DNA from: CAYLNH01 sp964384625
GTDB taxonomy: Bacteria > Verrucomicrobiota > Lentisphaeria > JABSQK01
Reading direction: 5' to 3'
DNA: 15,581 nucleotides
NCBI GenBank assembly: GCA_964384625.1
Contig: CAYLNH010000170.1
Coordinates: 1-15,581, forward strand
Shown here: positions 7,156 to 13,992 of the stretch, in pieces
Position numbering within the stretch: position 1 is the stretch's first letter
Layout: every line of letters begins with the position of its first letter
Program-made: the position numbers and the translations under genes
Notes under the pieces: model-generated
What the model was told of the DNA's origin: nothing
The model's database searches: none
Seen by the model: only the letters and a program-made list of their open reading frames with translations

Positions 7156-8994
7156 ATGCGGATACAGTGCTCGAACTGCCAGGCAATCAATGCTATTGAG
7201 CCGGGGGAGCGAGGCATTGATTTCGCTTGCGGCCGCTGCGAACAAACCATCACGGCCCCGGAAACCAGCCTTGCCAGGGGCGTTGTCCTCGGCGATTTCG
7301 TCCTCATTGAAGCGGTCGTTAAACGCACACACGAGACCGACTTTCTGGCCCAACAGATTTCCCTCGAGCGGCCCGCTGTCGTCAAGGTCATGAACCCGGA
7401 GCTCAGTGCGAAAAGCGAGTTCATCCAGGAGTTCCTGGCCGCCGCCCGCCAACTTTCCCGCCTCTGCCACCCGAACATCTGTCCGCTCTATGCCATCGGC
7501 CGGGAGGATGACGTCTTTTATCTTGCCCGCGAAAGCGGGCCGGCCACGAGCCTGAAACATAACCTGCTGACGCGCGGCGTTATGACCTGGCAGGAGGCCG
7601 TACCCGTTATGATCGACGTTGCCAGGGCCCTGGACTTCGCCTGGGAAACGCAGCAGACCATGCACTACAACTTGAAGCCGGACTACATCATGGTCGGGTA
7701 CGCCGCAGGCAGCAAGCTCTGTGATGTCGGCCTCGCCGGCGTCGACCCCGAAGGCGACAGCGAACGAATCATCGGAACGCCGCAATATCTGGCCCCGGAA
7801 CGCATCGTCGGCATGGACGGCGACAACCGTTCGGATCTATACAGCCTCGGCGTCTCCTTCTTTTTCACGATCACGGGGGAGTTCCCCTTTGTCGGCGAGT
7901 CGACCAACGAAATTGTCTCCAAACACCTGGAAGAATTCCCGCGACCGGCAAATCAAGTGGTTTCAGACATCCCCACGCATGTCTGCTCCATCATCGACAT
8001 GCTGCTTGAGAAGAACCCGCACGACCGCTATCAGACCGGGAACATGCTGATCGAGGATCTGGAGGCCGTCGCTCGCGGTCAGGTGCCGGCGCACGCGATG
8101 AAGGGCGCTCGTATCTCACCGTCGCAGGATCAGTACGCCGCGATAAATTCGCCGATGCGCCCCGGCACCCTGCGCGTCCATGTCGGCCCCGATCAGACCG
8201 GAACCGCACTGCAGGCGAATGCCGAGTCGGAACGGTCGACCGTCATCAAAGTGACCAAGGGTGACGTGGTTCACGCCGACAGCCCCCCCGCAAAGGCCGG
8301 CATCCCCACCGATGCCAAAGCGCCGCTGAACCGGGCGACTGCCGAGCCTGCCGCCGAAGCGCCGCCGGCGTTTGCGGCTCCGGGGGAACCGCCGCCGGCC
8401 CCGGCCGCCCCCGCCCCGGTGCCCGCCGCCGAGAGTGCTGAAGACGCATCTCCCACCATTCCGACGGCGCCGGCGGACGGCACCGCAAGAATCCCGATCA
8501 CGCCGGAAATCCCCGAATCGATGGCGCCCCCCTCGGCAGAGGCGGCTCCGGCACCACCCGCTCCGGCAGAAGCGGCCCCGGCAGAACCCACTCCGGCACC
8601 ACCCGCTCCGGCAGAAGCGGCCCCGGCAGAAGCGGCTCCGGCACCACCCGCTCCGGTAGAAGCGACCCCGGCAGAAGCGGCCCCGGCAGAAGCCACTCCG
8701 GCGGCACCCGCTCCGGCAGAAGCGGCTCCGGCACCACCCGGACAACCGGCGGCGCCGACGTCAAGCGGCACCCACCACGATCCCAAGGAACCTTTGCCCG
8801 CCATCGTCGGTGACGACGACGACGACGACGACGACGTTGCGCCCGACCCCCCGCCGGCAGCAGAACCGGGAACTCCACCGGCCGAACCCAAGAAGAAGAA
8901 AAAGAAGAAGCGGAAGACGATGTTCGGCGCCAACAAAGGCAAACCGCTGCACACACGGACGAAGAAGAAACGAAAACCGGCTGACGGGGAATGA
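7156..8994 (+). CDS. Zinc-ribbon Ser/Thr protein kinase-like protein, predicted pseudokinase, with repetitive tail
   Basis: This 612-residue protein has three parts. Residues 1-30 are a zinc ribbon (C5, C8, C25, C28). Residues 43-308 have a Hanks-type kinase fold, recognisable from K77 (VVKV), HPNI, NLKP, DVG (D190), GTPQYLAPE (207-215), SDLYSLG and the terminal DRY. Residues from about 310 are a disordered tail. Several catalytic features are missing. The glycine loop has no GxGxxG pattern (LGDFVLIEAVVKRT). The helix-C Glu appears to be Ala96. The HRD motif is HYN (170-172), losing the catalytic-base Asp. The metal-binding Asn of the catalytic loop is Tyr177. It should therefore be a scaffold or nucleotide sensor more than an active kinase. 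The tail has 5-residue Pro/Ala/Glu repeats, eight consecutive Asp, then two Lys/Arg-rich clusters, and no membrane segment. It is the first gene of a coupled three-gene operon. Confidence 0.88.
   Translation: MRIQCSNCQAINAIEPGERGIDFACGRCEQTITAPETSLARGVVLGDFVLIEAVVKRTHETDFLAQQISLERPAVVKVMNPELSAKSEFIQEFLAAARQLSRLCHPNICPLYAIGREDDVFYLARESGPATSLKHNLLTRGVMTWQEAVPVMIDVARALDFAWETQQTMHYNLKPDYIMVGYAAGSKLCDVGLAGVDPEGDSERIIGTPQYLAPERIVGMDGDNRSDLYSLGVSFFFTITGEFPFVGESTNEIVSKHLEEFPRPANQVVSDIPTHVCSIIDMLLEKNPHDRYQTGNMLIEDLEAVARGQVPAHAMKGARISPSQDQYAAINSPMRPGTLRVHVGPDQTGTALQANAESERSTVIKVTKGDVVHADSPPAKAGIPTDAKAPLNRATAEPAAEAPPAFAAPGEPPPAPAAPAPVPAAESAEDASPTIPTAPADGTARIPITPEIPESMAPPSAEAAPAPPAPAEAAPAEPTPAPPAPAEAAPAEAAPAPPAPVEATPAEAAPAEATPAAPAPAEAAPAPPGQPAAPTSSGTHHDPKEPLPAIVGDDDDDDDDVAPDPPPAAEPGTPPAEPKKKKKKKRKTMFGANKGKPLHTRTKKKRKPADGE
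8531..8740 (+). repeat. 15-base tandem repeats encoding Pro/Ala/Glu tail
   Basis: Degenerate tandem 15-base units of two alternating kinds (about GCAGAAGCGGCCCCG and GCACCACCCGCTCCG) encode A-E-A-A-P and A-P-P-A-P pentapeptides. The units stay in frame. Such arrays can change length by slippage, and the copy number here may be under-resolved by short reads. Confidence 0.8.
8812..8835 (+). repeat. (GAC)8 microsatellite encoding eight Asp
   Basis: Eight perfect GAC codons encode an acidic run in the pseudokinase tail, about 20 codons before a run of Lys codons. A change in repeat number keeps the frame. Confidence 0.9.
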
Positions 8995-9536
8995 GGACAC
9001 CTGCTGTTCCGGAGCTGATAGAGGCTTTCCGGCACCTGCCGGTCCGGCCTGAGACCGAAGGCTTCAAGCGCCTCGAACTGATTCTGAGCCTCGCTGACCA
9101 CGGCACGCCCGAAGCGGCGGACTTCCTGATAACCGTTGCGGCTGATCCGAAACAGGAGTACCTGGCCCGGCTCGAAGCGCTCAAGGTCCTGGCGGTCTGG
9201 GAGCAGCCCGAGGCGGCCATGGTTGAACGCCTGCAGGCATTGTTGCTGGAATTGCTGCGGGATGGCGACAAAGGTCTCCGGAACTATGCTGTCGGCGCCT
9301 GCCGGTGGCAGTATCGCAATGCCGCGCTGGTCGACACGGTTGTCGATCGCTTGCTGGACCGCGGTGAAAGTCCCCTGGTTCGTTCGACCGCGTTTCAGGT
9401 GGCCGAACAGGCCGGACCGGAACCGGCCTTCCAGGCGGCCCTGACCGAACTGGCTGGACGCCCGGATGAAGCGGAATTCGCCGCCGAGGCAACGCGCGTT
9501 CTCAATCGATGGGAGTCCGAGAACGATGGCAGATGA
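8991..9536 (+). CDS. HEAT-like helical repeat protein, second gene of the pseudokinase operon
   Basis: This is a 181-residue, almost entirely helical protein. Helix pairs such as LARLEALKVLAVWEQPEAAMVERLQALLLELLRDGDKGLRNYAVGA and SPLVRSTAFQVAEQAGPEPAFQAALTEL have the spacing of HEAT/armadillo-type repeats; perhaps four repeats fill the whole length. There is no signal peptide and no catalytic motif. Its ATG overlaps the stop of the pseudokinase gene (ATGA), so translation is coupled and the products are probably needed together. A protein-binding adaptor role is likely. The call rests on repeat pattern alone, and the family name is uncertain. Confidence 0.75.
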   Translation: MRTPAVPELIEAFRHLPVRPETEGFKRLELILSLADHGTPEAADFLITVAADPKQEYLARLEALKVLAVWEQPEAAMVERLQALLLELLRDGDKGLRNYAVGACRWQYRNAALVDTVVDRLLDRGESPLVRSTAFQVAEQAGPEPAFQAALTELAGRPDEAEFAAEATRVLNRWESENDGR

Positions 9537-9939
9537 GAAGACCGACAAACTTGAAGCCGACCAATGCTTCACGGTCTATCGCGGTCGGGTCCACGCCGTA
9601 CTCAACTGGCGCCATCGCCGCGGCCTCGGCGATGCGATCGTCTCGCGGCCGCTCACCAAGGAGGAGCTGGCGCTCTACAAAGAGAAACGCAGCGAAGGCC
9701 TGGATGACGCCGCAGTCTTCGCCGCCCTGTTCCCGCCGGTGATCTCCCAGAGCCACACCCGGCAGGAGCTGATGAAGCTTTCGAAGAACCGACTCATCCA
9801 CCTGATCATCAACCGACTCCACTGTTCCCTCCCGTCCCTGAAGAATATGACGAAGGCCGACCTCTGCACGTTGTACATGCATCTCGGTCAGGCCCGCTTC
9901 AGTCTGTCTCTCGCCGAAACCAAAGAGAAGGGACGTTGA
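9526..9939 (+). CDS. Uncharacterised 137-residue protein, third gene of the pseudokinase operon
   Basis: I do not recognise this family. The start is ATG 9526, preceded by GGGAG (9511-9515), and it overlaps the end of the HEAT-like gene by eleven bases. The longer reading from 9466 lies wholly in coding sequence of that gene and lacks a ribosome-binding site. The N-terminal half (about 14-70) is mixed, with CFTVYRGRVHAVLNWRHRRGLGDAI followed by a charged helix (TKEELALYKEKRSEGLDDAAVFAAL). The C-terminal half is helical and basic (SHTRQELMKLSKNRLIHLIINRLHCSLPSLKNMTKADLCTLYMHLGQ), somewhat like a small helical binding domain. It is soluble and has no catalytic motif. Its place in the operon suggests that it works with the pseudokinase. 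Confidence 0.75.
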   Translation: MADEKTDKLEADQCFTVYRGRVHAVLNWRHRRGLGDAIVSRPLTKEELALYKEKRSEGLDDAAVFAALFPPVISQSHTRQELMKLSKNRLIHLIINRLHCSLPSLKNMTKADLCTLYMHLGQARFSLSLAETKEKGR

Positions 9940-9957
9940 ACCGAAGTCCAACGTCCC
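9930..9957. terminator. Shared hairpin terminator between converging genes
   Basis: A perfect 9-bp stem, GGGACGTTG (9930-9938) and its complement (9949-9957), has a 10-base loop and overlaps the stop codon of the plus-strand gene. Read on the minus strand it is followed by the T-rich TTCTCTTTGGTTT, so it serves the 63-residue gene best. On the plus strand the tail is weaker (GATTTGTT about ten bases on). Confidence 0.65.
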
Positions 9958-9982
9958 GACGTGAAACTGATTTGTTCTGCGC

Positions 9983-10174
9983 TTACGCAGTACCTTCTTT
10001 CACGTTTGCCTGCTTCCAGGCATCCTCGCTGACGAACTTGGTCAGGTTGCGACCATCGGCCGTCTTGCCGCGCAGCGCGTAACGCTTGCGGCCACCCTTG
10101 CCATAGGTGACCTTCTCGGCAACTTCAGCGGTTACCTTTTTGCGGGCTTTGACATCATAGAATTCTGCTTGCAT
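9983..10174 (-). CDS. Small basic protein (63 aa), possibly a Cys-less DUF5679-like fold
   Basis: This 63-residue basic protein is rich in Lys and Arg. It begins MQAEFYDVKARKKV and continues with a TYGKGGRKRYALRGKTADGRNLTKFVS core. From memory, the layout resembles the small zinc-ribbon family DUF5679 (Y-C-V-K-C-R-K-K-V ... N-G-R ... K-G-x-C-P-x-C-G-T-K), with Asp and Ala where the first two Cys would be and no Cys anywhere. If the relation is real, this is a metal-free descendant. A nucleic-acid or ribosome-associated role would fit its charge and size but is only inference. A strong ribosome-binding site, its own candidate promoter and a terminator suggest a highly expressed single-gene transcript. 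Confidence 0.8.
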   Translation of the reverse strand: MQAEFYDVKARKKVTAEVAEKVTYGKGGRKRYALRGKTADGRNLTKFVSEDAWKQANVKEGTA

Positions 10175-10180
10175 TGCGTT

Positions 10181-10186
10181 CTCCCT
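10181..10186 (-). promoter_or_regulatory. Strong Shine-Dalgarno of the 63-residue gene
   Basis: AGGGAG on the minus strand, preceded by an A-run, lies six to seven bases before the ATG whose first base is 10174. It fixes the start and predicts efficient translation. Confidence 0.75.
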
Positions 10187-10225
10187 TTTTGCGGCGACCT
10201 ACGCCTCTTGTGGGGTTCACCTTTC

Positions 10226-10246
10226 AGTCGGCTTGGCGAACCGACT
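10226..10246 (-). repeat. Leader hairpin of REP type headed by TTGTAGGAGT
   Basis: AGTCGG (10226-10231) pairs with CCGACT (10241-10246) around a 9-base loop. On the minus strand the hairpin is preceded by TTGTAGGAGTCGG (10253-10241). The same heading, TTGTTGGAGT, opens the compound palindrome at 15211, which suggests a dispersed palindromic repeat family. It would lie in the mRNA leader of the 63-residue gene. Confidence 0.4.
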
Positions 10247-10364
10247 CCTACAACCGGTACCGTGCAGCCTCCCAGCCAGTTGTTGCCGAGCAATTCGACA
10301 GCACAGTCTGACTCCTCCAAATGCCACAGTTCGGTTTAGTGCGTAAACCCGCACTTCCGCGCCA

Positions 10365-10373
10365 ATTATGACA
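10365..10373 (-). promoter_or_regulatory. Candidate extended -10 promoter for the 63-residue gene
   Basis: TGTCATAAT on the minus strand fits the extended -10 pattern TGnTATAAT with one mismatch. No good -35 stands 16-18 bases upstream. Transcription would start near 10358, leaving a leader of about 185 bases with hairpins at 10338-10355 and 10226-10246. Curved DNA lies upstream. Confidence 0.4.
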
Positions 10374-10428
10374 TTTGCCGTTCTTGCTTGGCCTAAAATA
10401 ACGCAGGCGCAGCATGATTTGCCAACGA

Positions 10429-10494
10429 TTTTTGCCTCTTTTTCGCCTTTTTTGCCCCAAAAACAGGCAGAAAACAGCCTCAAACCGGTTTTTT
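10429..10494. promoter_or_regulatory. Phased A/T tracts, predicted curved DNA
   Basis: Seven A or T tracts are centred at about 10431, 10441, 10450.5, 10461, 10472.5, 10483 and 10491.5, an average spacing of about 10.1 bases over 60 bases. Tracts repeated once per helical turn bend DNA. The stretch lies about 60-135 bases upstream of the candidate promoter of the 63-residue gene and stands out from its high-GC surroundings. Confidence 0.6.
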
Positions 10495-10981
10495 GCCCCG
10501 TTCGACGGCCCTGAGCGTAGGTCTTCACGTCCTGAGGCGGAACTTGCGCCGCCGCCGATAAAGGGGGCGTTAAGCTTGTGTTCAGACCCCTGTCCGGAGC
10601 CACTCATACACTTCGTCGCCGCCTGTCCGCCGGGGCGGAAGAGTCGTCAGTGTACCCCCGCGGCAGTCCCGCGATGGGCGGCGTTGCCGCAACGCGGCAG
10701 CACACCGTTCCCCGCGACAACATGGTCACGGGAAACCGTTAAGCGTGGTGCATGGATTCGTAAGTGCGGTGACGTTTGACGCAGTCATTTCGGCTGCTCC
10801 CGCGGATCGGTTGCTGTCGGGCGAGTTTCCACCGTTGTCGGGAGCCGGGGGCGGCGGAGCGCAATCAAACGGCAGCGTAATTATGAATCCATGTGCTCCG
10901 CCCCACGAGCGGTGTCCTGCAGCCCAACGGGCCGGCATTGCCGAAGGTTTATGAGTTGATCAGGCCAGCCTCCAGCCCGCA
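10495..10981. other. Intergenic stretch without a convincing gene
   Basis: This lies between the curved DNA and the end of uvrA. Short ORFs on both strands (for example around 10726-10954) have no ribosome-binding site or recognisable product. It holds two mutually exclusive small hairpins (GCGTTG 10681-10686 with CAACGC 10690-10695, or TGCCGC 10685-10690 with GCGGCA 10694-10699). It also holds a 9-bp inverted repeat, CATGGATTC 10751-10759 with GAATCCATG 10885-10893. GGCGGAGC 10853-10860 pairs with GCTCCGCC 10895-10902 and may help end uvrA transcription. I see no tRNA, tmRNA, SRP or RNase P signature. Confidence 0.5.
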
Positions 10982-13858
10982 TCATCCCAGGATCGGCCGC
11001 AGATACCTGCCCGTATGGCTGCTCTTATGAGCGGCAAGTTCTTCCGGCGTCCCCATCGCAACGACACGACCGCCGCCGTCCCCGCCTTCCGGACCCAGAT
11101 CGATGATCCAGTCGCTCACCTTGATCACATCCATGTTGTGTTCGATCACCAGCACCGTGTTGTTCTGGTCCCGCAGACTCGCCAGCACCTCGATCAGCTT
11201 GCGGATATCGTCCATATGCAGGCCGGTCGTCGGCTCGTCCAGCACGTACAGCGTGTGGCCCCGTGACGGTTTGGCCAGTTCCGTCGCCAGTTTAACGCGC
11301 TGGGCTTCGCCGCCGCTCAGCGTCGTGGCCGGTTGCCCCAGATGGATGTAACCGAGACCGACATCCACCAGCGTCTGCAGGATGCGATGCAGTTTCGGGA
11401 TTGTTTTGAAGAAGCCGCACGCTTCCTCAACTGTCAGGTTCAGCACGTCCGCGATGCTCCGGCCCTTGTAAAGTACGGTCAGCGTTTCGCGGTTGTAGCG
11501 TTTGCCTTTGCACGTTTCACACGGCACATAGACGTCCGGCAGGAACTGCATCTCGATCTTGCGGATGCCGTCGCCGTTGCAGTCGGCGCAACGGCCGCCC
11601 TTGACGTTGAAGCTGAAGCGCCCGGGCTTGTAGCCGCGGACGCGGGACTCCGGCAGCTTCGCAAAGAGCTGCCGGATATGCGTGAACGCATCGGTATAGG
11701 TTGCCGGGTTGGACCGCGGCGTCCGACCGATCGGACTCTGATCGACGACGATCATCTTGTCGATATGTTCGAGGCCCTCCAGGCCGTCGTGCGGGCCCGG
11801 CACATCCCGGCCGATCTTGAAGTGGCGGCGGATCGCGCGCGTCAGGATACCGTCGATCAGAGTACTCTTGCCGGACCCGGAAACCCCGGTAATGCAGCAG
11901 AACGTGCCCAGCGGGATCGGGACATTGATGCTCTGCAGATTGTTCATGCGGGCGCCGACCACCTTCAGCCATTCGCCGTTGCCGAGTTGTCGCGCATCCG
12001 GCAGCGGGATGGATTTGGCGCCGCGCAGGTATTGTCCGGTCAGGGAAGATGTATTCCGTTTGACGGCGGCCGGCGTGCCGGCGGCCACGAGTTCGCCGCC
12101 GTGGGCGCCGGCGCCCGGACCGAGATCGATGACCCAGTCCGCCGCCAGAATCGTGTCCGGGTCGTGTTCCACGACCACAACGGTATTGCCGACGTCCCGC
12201 AGTTCGGCCAGCGTTTCCAGCAGGCGGTGGTTGTCCCGCTGATGCAGGCCGATGCTGGGTTCATCCAGGACATAGAGCACGCCGGTCAGGCCGCTGCCCA
12301 CCTGGGTCGCCAGCCGAATGCGTTGCGCCTCGCCGCCGGACAGCGTGCCGCTCTCGCGATTCAACGTGAGGTAACCAAGACCGACAGCCTTGAGGAAGCC
12401 CAGGCGCGCGGTGATCTCACGCATGATCTCGCCGGCGATGATCTGTTCTTCCGCGTTCAGCTCCAGCCCCGCCACAAAGTCCACAGCCTGTTCGACGCTG
12501 AATTCGATGAACGCCGCAATCGAATGGTCGGCCACGGTGACGGCCAGGCTTTCCGGCCGCAGGCGGGAGCCCCGGCAGCTCGAGCACTGCTGCCGCCGCA
12601 TGATCTTGCGCAGACGCTCCTTCATCGCTACCGACTCCGTCTCCCGATAGCGACGGGTGAGGATCGGGATCACGCCTTCGAACGGCCGCTCGCGATCGTA
12701 CATCCGGCCGCCCCAGCGGAAGCGGAAACGGATCAGCTCCTCGCTGCCGTGCAGCAGGACCTCCTGCAGATCCGCTGGGAGGTCCTTGAACGGCGTGCTC
12801 AAGTCGAAGTCGTAATGCTCGGCGACGTTGCGCAGGAGCTTGTTGTTGTACATGATCAGCCGGCGCGGGCCGCGTTTGAGCAGCGGGAACGCGCCTTTGC
12901 CCACCGGCTTGCCGGGCTCCACCGCCAGAGCTTCGTCTACGACTTCCATCGAACCCAGTCCATGGCAGGACGGACAGGCGCCGTAGGGGCTGTTGAACGA
13001 GAAGTTGCGCGGCTGCAGTTCGCCGATGCTGATGCTGCAGGCGGCGCAGGCCAGGCTCTCGCTGATGACCTCCTCCCGCCACTCGCCGCGCCGGTCGGGG
13101 TCCTCGACCAGCACGATCATCAGACCGTCGCCGCAACGCAGGGATCGCTCTACCGAATCCGTCAGCCGGGTCATGTCCATCTTGCCGGCAACCAACCGGT
13201 CGACGACGGCGTCAATGCTGTGCTTGTAACTCTTCTTCAGCTCGATCTCTTCGTCGAGCAAGCGGATCTCGCCGTCAATCCGGGCCCGCACAAAACCGTC
13301 CTGCCGCAGATGCTCCAGGACCTCCTTGTGTTCCCCTTTCTTGCCGCGGACATAGGGCGCCAGCAGCATCAGCCGCCGGTCGGCGGGCAGCGTCGCCAGG
13401 TGATCGCAGATCTGCTGCGGGCTCTGGCCGGCAACCGGCTTGCCGCACTTCGGACAGTGCGGCTTGCCGATGTGGGCGTACAGCAGCCGCAGGTAGTCGT
13501 AGATCTCCGTGGTCGTCGCGACGATGGATCGCGGATTGCCGCCGGCCGACCGCTGTTCGATGGCAATTGCCGGCGACAGCCCGTCGATGTGTTCGACCTC
13601 CGGCTTCTGCATCTGGTCGAGGAACTGCCGGGCATAGGCGGACAGGCTCTCGACATAGCGCCGCTGGCCCTCGGCGTAAAGCGTGTCGAACGCCAGTGAT
13701 GATTTGCCCGAACCGCTCGGACCGGTGATGACCACCAGCCGGTGCCGCGGGATCACCACGTCGATGTTCTTCAGATTATGTTGACGCGCGCCGACGATCG
13801 TGATGTCGCGTTCTCCGGCGGCGGCAGGTTTCGACTTCTTTGTCTTTTTCCGTGGCAT
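10982..13858 (-). CDS. uvrA: Excinuclease ABC subunit A (UvrA)
   Basis: UvrA is the ATP-driven DNA-damage sensor of nucleotide excision repair; it loads UvrB at lesions. The protein has 958 residues, full length for the family (E. coli 940). The first Walker A is GPSGSGKSS (46-54), followed by the long UvrB-binding/insertion region with CPKC and the CAAC...CPSC zinc module. The first signature is LSGGEAQR from L506, then VLDEPSIGLHQRD and VVVEHD. The second Walker A is GVSGSGKST near 655-663. The C-terminal zinc finger that reads DNA damage is C757, C760, C780, C783. The second signature is at L847, then VLDEPTTGLH and VIEHN. The N-terminal PRKKTKKSK is an extra basic tail. There is no strong Shine-Dalgarno before the ATG. 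It lies 134 bases downstream of the Ub-Mut7C gene on the same strand, with its own candidate -10 and repeats in the gap. Confidence 0.98.
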   Translation of the reverse strand: MPRKKTKKSKPAAAGERDITIVGARQHNLKNIDVVIPRHRLVVITGPSGSGKSSLAFDTLYAEGQRRYVESLSAYARQFLDQMQKPEVEHIDGLSPAIAIEQRSAGGNPRSIVATTTEIYDYLRLLYAHIGKPHCPKCGKPVAGQSPQQICDHLATLPADRRLMLLAPYVRGKKGEHKEVLEHLRQDGFVRARIDGEIRLLDEEIELKKSYKHSIDAVVDRLVAGKMDMTRLTDSVERSLRCGDGLMIVLVEDPDRRGEWREEVISESLACAACSISIGELQPRNFSFNSPYGACPSCHGLGSMEVVDEALAVEPGKPVGKGAFPLLKRGPRRLIMYNNKLLRNVAEHYDFDLSTPFKDLPADLQEVLLHGSEELIRFRFRWGGRMYDRERPFEGVIPILTRRYRETESVAMKERLRKIMRRQQCSSCRGSRLRPESLAVTVADHSIAAFIEFSVEQAVDFVAGLELNAEEQIIAGEIMREITARLGFLKAVGLGYLTLNRESGTLSGGEAQRIRLATQVGSGLTGVLYVLDEPSIGLHQRDNHRLLETLAELRDVGNTVVVVEHDPDTILAADWVIDLGPGAGAHGGELVAAGTPAAVKRNTSSLTGQYLRGAKSIPLPDARQLGNGEWLKVVGARMNNLQSINVPIPLGTFCCITGVSGSGKSTLIDGILTRAIRRHFKIGRDVPGPHDGLEGLEHIDKMIVVDQSPIGRTPRSNPATYTDAFTHIRQLFAKLPESRVRGYKPGRFSFNVKGGRCADCNGDGIRKIEMQFLPDVYVPCETCKGKRYNRETLTVLYKGRSIADVLNLTVEEACGFFKTIPKLHRILQTLVDVGLGYIHLGQPATTLSGGEAQRVKLATELAKPSRGHTLYVLDEPTTGLHMDDIRKLIEVLASLRDQNNTVLVIEHNMDVIKVSDWIIDLGPEGGDGGGRVVAMGTPEELAAHKSSHTGRYLRPILG

Positions 13859-13903
13859 ACAGCAAGTACATTCAGTTCCGAATCCAACACAGTTCAGGTC
13901 CAG

Positions 13904-13909
13904 ACTATA
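13904..13909 (-). promoter_or_regulatory. Candidate -10 of a uvrA promoter
   Basis: TATAGT on the minus strand lies about 45 bases before the uvrA ATG and is the same hexamer as the -10 of the pseudokinase operon. No convincing -35 is found at normal spacing, so the promoter may need an activator; direct repeats lie in that place. Confidence 0.35.
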
Positions 13910-13941
13910 GCTGAACCTGATCGCAAACCTAATTGCAAACC
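13906..13941 (-). repeat. Three 12-base direct repeats in the uvrA leader
   Basis: On the minus strand the stretch reads as three successive 12-base units: GGTTTGCAATTA, GGTTTGCGATCA, GGTTCAGCTATA. The third runs into the candidate -10. An inverted repeat GTTCAG (13892-13897) / CTGAAC (13911-13916) overlaps the same site. This looks like an operator region; the binding protein is unknown. Confidence 0.5.
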
Positions 13942-13992
13942 GGATCGAATCCGTCTTTCGCGCCCTGCCCGGCAGGCCGCTGACGGACCAGG

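Noticed and set aside
8531..8740. Regular repeats suggesting a CRISPR array
   Set aside because: The 15-base units are contiguous, in frame and coding, with no unique spacers.
10226..10246. T-arm-like hairpin suggesting a tRNA
   Set aside because: The loop is nine bases, and no acceptor, D or anticodon arms can be paired around it.
10726..10954. Overlapping ~70-codon ORFs on both strands between the small gene and uvrA
   Set aside because: They have no Shine-Dalgarno, no similarity that I recognise, and they run through inverted repeats.
11333..13699. 788-codon open frame on the plus strand opposite uvrA
   Set aside because: It is antisense to the full-length, conserved uvrA. High GC with strong third-position bias leaves long open antisense frames, and the translation has no domain and no ribosome-binding site.
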